DNA of 9,249 nucleotides, taken from positions 1 through 9,249 of the forward strand of contig DATCJU010000061.1 in assembly GCA_036562635.1 (NCBI GenBank). Reading direction: 5' to 3'. Below are positions 5,729 through 9,249 of this stretch, piece after piece (the stretch's first letter is position 1; the number at the start of each line of letters is the position of its first letter). The position numbers and the translations under genes are program-made. This DNA is from DATCJU01 sp036562635. GTDB taxonomy: Bacteria > Actinomycetota > Actinomycetes > Mycobacteriales > Pseudonocardiaceae. The notes under the pieces were generated by a model, which made no database searches, was not told the origin of the DNA, and saw only the letters and a list, made by a program, of their open reading frames with translations.

Positions 5729-5884
5729 ATGTACGGCTGGATCTGGCGCCACCTGCCCGGGCCGCTGGTGGTGAAAGTGATCGAGGCCCTGCTGCTGGTG
5801 GCGGGCGTGGTGGCCCTGCTGCTGTTCGTGGTCTTCCCCTGGTTGTCGCCGATGCTGCCCTTCAACAACGTGACCACGGACTGA
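5729..5884 (+). CDS. Small single-pass membrane protein (51 residues)
   Basis: The product starts MYGWIWRHLPGP, has one long hydrophobic helix (about 14-38) rich in Leu and Val, and ends with PWLSPMLPFNNVTTD. A GAGGAG ribosome site lies at 5713-5718, 10 nt before the ATG. The Trp/Arg head followed by a Pro kink and the PW...PF tail look like a conserved short actinobacterial protein that I recall beside trpG/pknB in related genera. No function is known. It begins 45 bp after the sortase and ends 41 bp before the amidotransferase, on the same strand, so it is probably co-transcribed with the sortase. Codon use is like its neighbours. A role in membrane or divisome complexes is only an inference from location. 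Confidence 0.85.
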   Translation: MYGWIWRHLPGPLVVKVIEALLLVAGVVALLLFVVFPWLSPMLPFNNVTTD

Positions 5885-5913
5885 GCACCCGAACCCCGGT
5901 GTCGAAAAGCCGA

Positions 5914-5919
5914 TACGCT
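5914..5919 (+). promoter_or_regulatory. -10 element for a leaderless trpG/pabA transcript
   Basis: TACGCT at 5914-5919 is a good actinobacterial -10 (TANNNT). The A of the trpG/pabA ATG is at 5926, exactly where transcription would start, and there is no Shine-Dalgarno upstream of that ATG. No clear -35 is seen, which is frequent in actinobacteria. Confidence 0.55.
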
Positions 5920-5925
5920 GGGCGA

Positions 5926-6567
5926 ATGCGGGTGCTCGTCGTCGACAACTACGACAGCTTCGTCTACAACCTGGTCCAGTACCTGGCACAGCTGGGCGCC
6001 GAGTGCGAGGTACGACGCAACGACGTCGTGACACTCGGCGACGTGGACCGGGTGGACGGAGTACTGGTCAGCCCCGGTCCCGGAACCCCGGAGCGGGCCG
6101 GAGCCAGCATGGACGTGATCCGGTACTGCGCCCGGCACCGGGTGCCGGTGTTCGGGGTCTGCCTGGGACACCAGGCCATCGGTGCGGTGTGGGGTGGCAC
6201 CGTGGAGCGGGCACCCGAGCTGCTGCACGGCAAGACCAGTCGCGTGCACCACGACGGGGTCGGGGTGCTGGCCGGCCTGCCCAACCCGTTCACCGCGACC
6301 CGCTACCACTCGCTGGCGGTCCGGGCCGACACCCTCCCCGACGAGTTGGAGGTGACCGGCCGCACCGAGTCCGGTGTGGTGATGGCACTGCGCCACCGCG
6401 AGCTTCCGGTGGAGGGCGTGCAGTTCCACCCCGAGTCGGTGCTCACCGAGGGTGGGCACCGGATGTTGGCCAACTGGATGGCGTCCTGCGGACACCCGGT
6501 GGACGAGGAGCGGGTCGTCGAGCTGGAGTCCGGGATGCGTGCCCTCACCGCGGCCGCGCTCCCCTGA
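5926..6567 (+). CDS. trpG: Anthranilate/aminodeoxychorismate synthase component II (glutamine amidotransferase)
   Basis: The 213-residue class I glutamine amidotransferase hydrolyses glutamine and passes ammonia to a chorismate-using partner (TrpE or PabB), making anthranilate or 4-amino-4-deoxychorismate. The N-terminus VLVVDNYDSFVYNLVQYL, the PGPGTPERAG loop (50-59), the nucleophile Cys79 in GVCLGHQ, and His168 with Glu170 in VQFHPES complete the catalytic triad. ATG 5926 was chosen over an in-frame GTG at 5899 because homology starts there and a -10 box sits 6 nt upstream, suggesting a leaderless mRNA. The partner subunit is not in the window, so the tryptophan and folate roles cannot be separated; pabA is an equally valid name. 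M. tuberculosis carries trpG (Rv0013) at the same place beside pknB. It converges on pknB across a hairpin. Confidence 0.95.
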   Translation: MRVLVVDNYDSFVYNLVQYLAQLGAECEVRRNDVVTLGDVDRVDGVLVSPGPGTPERAGASMDVIRYCARHRVPVFGVCLGHQAIGAVWGGTVERAPELLHGKTSRVHHDGVGVLAGLPNPFTATRYHSLAVRADTLPDELEVTGRTESGVVMALRHRELPVEGVQFHPESVLTEGGHRMLANWMASCGHPVDEERVVELESGMRALTAAALP

Positions 6568-6595
6568 GACCGCACGTCGTCGCACACCCGGCAAC

Positions 6596-6638
6596 ACGAA
6601 GGCGGCGGGCCCCCTTCCGGGAGGCCCGCCGCCTTCGT
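6596..6638. terminator. Bidirectional hairpin terminator between trpG and pknB
   Basis: Arms 6596-6611 and 6623-6638 (ACGAAGGCGGCGGGCC and its complement) form a perfect 16-bp stem. The 11-nt interior can fold further through CCC/GGG. It lies 28 bp after the trpG stop and 12 bp after the pknB stop on the other strand, so it serves both convergent genes. On each side the stem starts with A-rich and ends with T-rich ends (ACGAA/TTCGT). Confidence 0.85.
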
Positions 6639-6649
6639 CGTCGGTGTGG

Positions 6650-8626
6650 TCAGCCGCCGAACCGCGGACGGGTGGTGGTCGGTTCGGTGTCCCCGCCCGT
6701 CGGGTCGTACTGCCCGACCAGGAGGCGGATGTTCTGGTCCTTGCCGATCCGCTTACCCGGTGCCGGGTCCTGCTCGAGGATCTTGTTGTGCTCGCCGAAG
6801 TCGCCGGTCCCCCGGCGCTGGATCACCAGCTCACCGGTCCACCCGAGCTGCTGGAGCCGCTTCTCGGCCTGCTGCGGGGTCAGGTCACGCAGGTCGGGCA
6901 GCTCGATCTGGTCCTTCTGCGAGCCGTTGGACACCTGCAGCTCGACCTCGCTGCCCTTCTTGACCTTGGTGTTGGCCGCCGGGTTCTGGGCGACCACGAC
7001 GCCCTCGTCCTTGTCCGAGTCGACGTCCTTGCGCTTGACCTTCAGGCCGGCCGCTTCCAGGATGCTCTTCGCCTGCTCGTAGGAGACGTCGGTGACCTGG
7101 GGCACCAGCACCTTCTCCGGTGCCTTGCCCACCACGATCTGGACCCGCTCGCCCTTCGGGACCGTCTCACCGGCCGGCGGCTCGGTGCGGACGACCTTGC
7201 CCACCATGTTCTCGTCCTCGGTCTCCTCCTCGGAACGATTGGCGGACATCTCCAGCTCGACCTGCTTCAGGGTCTCCTGGGCCTCCTCCGGGGTCTTACC
7301 GGTCAGGTCGGGCACCGTCACCGTCTCCGGACCCGTACCCACCTTGATGATGACCTTCGCCCTCTTGGGCAGCGGAGTACCCGGTGGGGGATCGGTGGCG
7401 ACGACCTTGTCGATGTCGTCCTTGGAGGAGGGCACCCGCTCGAAGCCCACGTCGAACCCGTCCTCGATGAGCCTCTGGCGGGCCTGGGCCTGGGTCATGC
7501 CGACGACGTCCGGGACGTTGACCTTCTCCTCCGCCTTCTCCCCGCCGGACATCAGGCTGGAGGTCAACCAGGCGCCCAGGACCAGCACACCCACGCACAG
7601 CAGGGCCACCAGGGACACCATGATCCTCTTGCGTCGGCGCGGGTCGGTGCCCTCCTCGTCCTCGTCCTCCTCCGCGTGCGCGGGGGCCACCCGGGTCCGT
7701 CGGGGACGGATCGCCTCGGTGGGGGCGGTGGACTCCAGCATGGAGGTCCGCTCCGCCTCGGGCATCACCAGCGGTGCCGCCGGCCGGTGCCCGGCCAACA
7801 CCCGCACCAGGTCGGCCCGCATCTCGGCCGCCGACTGGTAGCGGTTGGCCGGGTTCTTGCTCATCGCCTTGAGCACCACGGCGTCCAGCACCGGGGGCAC
7901 GGTCGACACCACCGAGGACGGGGCCCGCGGCTCCTCCCGCACGTGCTGGTAGGCCACCGCGACCGGCGAGTCCCCGGTGAACGGTGGTTCCCCGGTGAGC
8001 AGCTCGAACAGCACACAGCCGACCGCGTAGACGTCGCTGCGCGCGTCGACCGTCTCGCCCCGGGCCTGCTCGGGGGACAGGTACTGCGCGGTCCCGATCA
8101 CCGCGGCGGTCTGGGTCACCGCGACCTGCCCGTCGGCCACCGCGCGGGCGATGCCGAAGTCCATGACCTTCACGGCCCCGGACTTCGTGATCATGATGTT
8201 GGCCGGCTTGACGTCCCGGTGCACGATGCCGTGCCGGTGACTGAAGTCCAGTGCCGCGCAGACGTCCGCCATGATCTCCATGGCGCGCCGCGGCGGGAGC
8301 GGTCCCTCGGTCTTGATAATGTCGCGGAGGGTCCGACCGTCGACGAACTCCATCACGATGTACGGGAGCGGGCCGTACTCGCTGTCCGTCTCGCCGGTGT
8401 CGTAGACCGCGACGATCGCCGGGTGGTTCAGCGCAGCCGCGTTCTGCGCCTCCCGGCGGAAGCGCAGCTGGAACTGTGGATCGCGAGCGAGATCGGCACG
8501 AAGCACTTTCACTGCCACGTCACGGCCAAGGCGAACGTCGCGGCCGCGGTGGACCTCCGACATGCCGCCGTAGCCGAGCGTCTCGCTCAGCTCGTAGCGG
8601 TTGGAGAGCAGTCGCGGAGTGCTCAT
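6650..8626 (-). CDS. pknB: Serine/threonine protein kinase PknB with four PASTA domains
   Basis: The protein has 658 residues from ATG 8626, the only start before an upstream stop in frame; the nearest ribosome site, GAGGAG, is a rather distant 15 nt away. The kinase domain (about 11-275) has the Gly loop LGYGGMSEV, Lys40, Glu59, HRD at 136-138, Asn143, DFG at 156-158 and SPEQ at 184-187. Activation-loop Thr171 and Thr173 fall at the same numbers as the autophosphorylation sites of M. tuberculosis PknB. An acidic/basic juxtamembrane linker (276-334) leads to one transmembrane helix (335-357). Four extracellular PASTA domains follow (about 368-430, 434-500, 504-567, 572-637), then a Thr/Pro-rich tail. 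PknB binds muropeptides or lipid II outside and phosphorylates growth and division proteins inside. It follows the probable pknA gene by 74 bp, so they are likely co-transcribed. Confidence 0.98.
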   Translation of the reverse strand: MSTPRLLSNRYELSETLGYGGMSEVHRGRDVRLGRDVAVKVLRADLARDPQFQLRFRREAQNAAALNHPAIVAVYDTGETDSEYGPLPYIVMEFVDGRTLRDIIKTEGPLPPRRAMEIMADVCAALDFSHRHGIVHRDVKPANIMITKSGAVKVMDFGIARAVADGQVAVTQTAAVIGTAQYLSPEQARGETVDARSDVYAVGCVLFELLTGEPPFTGDSPVAVAYQHVREEPRAPSSVVSTVPPVLDAVVLKAMSKNPANRYQSAAEMRADLVRVLAGHRPAAPLVMPEAERTSMLESTAPTEAIRPRRTRVAPAHAEEDEDEEGTDPRRRKRIMVSLVALLCVGVLVLGAWLTSSLMSGGEKAEEKVNVPDVVGMTQAQARQRLIEDGFDVGFERVPSSKDDIDKVVATDPPPGTPLPKRAKVIIKVGTGPETVTVPDLTGKTPEEAQETLKQVELEMSANRSEEETEDENMVGKVVRTEPPAGETVPKGERVQIVVGKAPEKVLVPQVTDVSYEQAKSILEAAGLKVKRKDVDSDKDEGVVVAQNPAANTKVKKGSEVELQVSNGSQKDQIELPDLRDLTPQQAEKRLQQLGWTGELVIQRRGTGDFGEHNKILEQDPAPGKRIGKDQNIRLLVGQYDPTGGDTEPTTTRPRFGG

Positions 8627-8700
8627 CGGTGCGTCGTCCCGCTCCTCGTCAACGATCGTTTCTCATCACGTCTGGACACCCGGTGCCGCCTCGAACCGGA

Positions 8701-9249
8701 CTACCCTGTTTCCCCTGTTCCACAGGTCACCGTTACACGTGAGCCGATCGGGACCCGTCCTTCCGGCGTTACGTCGACAACGGTGCACGTCGCCAGGTCG
8801 GTCGGTAGTACCCGACCGAAGTCCACGTCGACCTCCAGGCCCAGGGCTTCCAGACGTTCTTTCGCCTCCAGCGCCGAATGGCCCAGGTAATCCTCACGTA
8901 TCACCGGGACGGAGGGAAGTCGTCCGTCCCGCCCGGATGCGTCCTCGTCGGAATCGACATCCGGATCGGTGTCCGGAAGGGACAGCGTGGACCTGGTGGT
9001 CGGTGCCGTCGGAGCGGCGGGATACACCGGGTCGTCGGGAGCACCACCGGTGCCGGAACCGGTGTCGTCCGAACGCAGTGCCGCCCACACCCCCCACGCG
9101 CCCAGGCCCACACCGATCGCCAGCAGCAGGGTGAGCAGCACCCACAACCAGACCCGCTGGTTGTGCCTCGGGGCGGGCGGGGGCATTCCCGGGGGCAGCG
9201 AGAAGGTGCCGGTGTTCTGCGGCCCCGGCAGTGCCGGACCGCCCGGCAC
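8701..9249 (-). CDS. pknA: C-terminal part of a membrane protein with one PASTA-like domain, probably PknA kinase (5' end outside window)
   Basis: This is the last 182 codons of a leftward gene that runs off the right edge; the GTG at the edge is not a start. Numbering visible residues: a Pro/Gly-rich linker (1-30), a transmembrane helix rich in Trp, Leu and Gly (about 33-57), an acidic Ser/Thr/Pro spacer (59-112), and a final domain (113-177). That domain has the PASTA pattern: VPVIREDYLGHSALEAKERLEALGLEV, then PEGRVPIGSRVTVTCG. Two cysteines (Cys155 and Cys176) could form a disulfide. No kinase motif is visible because the N-terminal half is missing. PknA is inferred from position just upstream of pknB and from the linker-helix-extracellular layout. 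The 74-bp gap to pknB holds no hairpin. A PASTA-bearing penicillin-binding protein is less likely in this position. Confidence 0.75.
   Translation of the reverse strand: MPGGPALPGPQNTGTFSLPPGMPPPAPRHNQRVWLWVLLTLLLAIGVGLGAWGVWAALRSDDTGSGTGGAPDDPVYPAAPTAPTTRSTLSLPDTDPDVDSDEDASGRDGRLPSVPVIREDYLGHSALEAKERLEALGLEVDVDFGRVLPTDLATCTVVDVTPEGRVPIGSRVTVTCGTGETG

Noticed and set aside
6452..8890. 812-codon rightward open frame
   Set aside because: It lies antisense to pknB, whose domains and catalytic residues are unmistakable. High-GC codon bias leaves the opposite strand open, and the product is low-complexity Leu/His/Arg-rich with no domain.
1..9249. tRNA, rRNA, CRISPR array, insertion sequence or prophage
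   Set aside because: No repeat-spacer pattern, transposase, terminal inverted repeats or RNA-gene signature was seen. The window is conserved chromosomal backbone apart from the thiolase.

Overview
The window is high-GC DNA with strongly G/C-ending codons, GTG starts and a gene order typical of an actinobacterium. The order ppiA – PH-domain protein – crgA – trpG/pabA – pknB – pknA matches, from memory, the Mycobacterium tuberculosis Rv0009–Rv0015c region close to dnaA/gyrA. The class E sortase beside pknB is instead reminiscent of the Streptomyces arrangement. A member of the Pseudonocardiales is my best guess; the genus cannot be read from the sequence.

Layout. Positions 1-380 hold the end of a cyclophilin peptidyl-prolyl isomerase (ppiA). 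It is followed by a rhomboid intramembrane protease with an N-terminal zinc finger (437-1354, +) and a small membrane PH-domain-like protein on the minus strand (1404-1835). Divergent from that is a complete thiolase (1957-3126, +), which looks like a metabolic insertion in an otherwise envelope/division neighbourhood. Thiolase and crgA (3438-3704, -) converge on a 311-bp gene-free stretch. That stretch contains six DnaA-box-like 9-mers within 117 bp, then two strong hairpins that probably terminate both genes.

Divergent from crgA is a leftward/rightward promoter region with a 21-bp inverted repeat. It is followed by a probable 53-codon small ORF (3906-4067) whose stop overlaps the GTG start of a class E sortase (4064-5683). 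A 51-residue single-pass membrane protein (5729-5884) and a probably leaderless glutamine amidotransferase, trpG/pabA (5926-6567), complete this rightward group. A 16-bp-stem hairpin separates it from the convergent pknB (6650-8626, -), a full-length PASTA-domain Ser/Thr kinase. Upstream of pknB is the C-terminal part of a second membrane protein with one PASTA-like domain, probably PknA (8701-9249, -).

How the genes fit together. CrgA (divisome), PknB and the probable PknA (sensing of muropeptide or cell-wall state), the sortase (anchoring of surface proteins) and rhomboid (membrane proteolysis) all act at the envelope. This is consistent with the conserved growth/division cluster near the actinobacterial origin. 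No mobile element, CRISPR array or RNA gene was seen. The most interesting unexplained signal is the DnaA-box cluster in the thiolase/crgA convergent gap, followed by the coupled small ORF ahead of the sortase.
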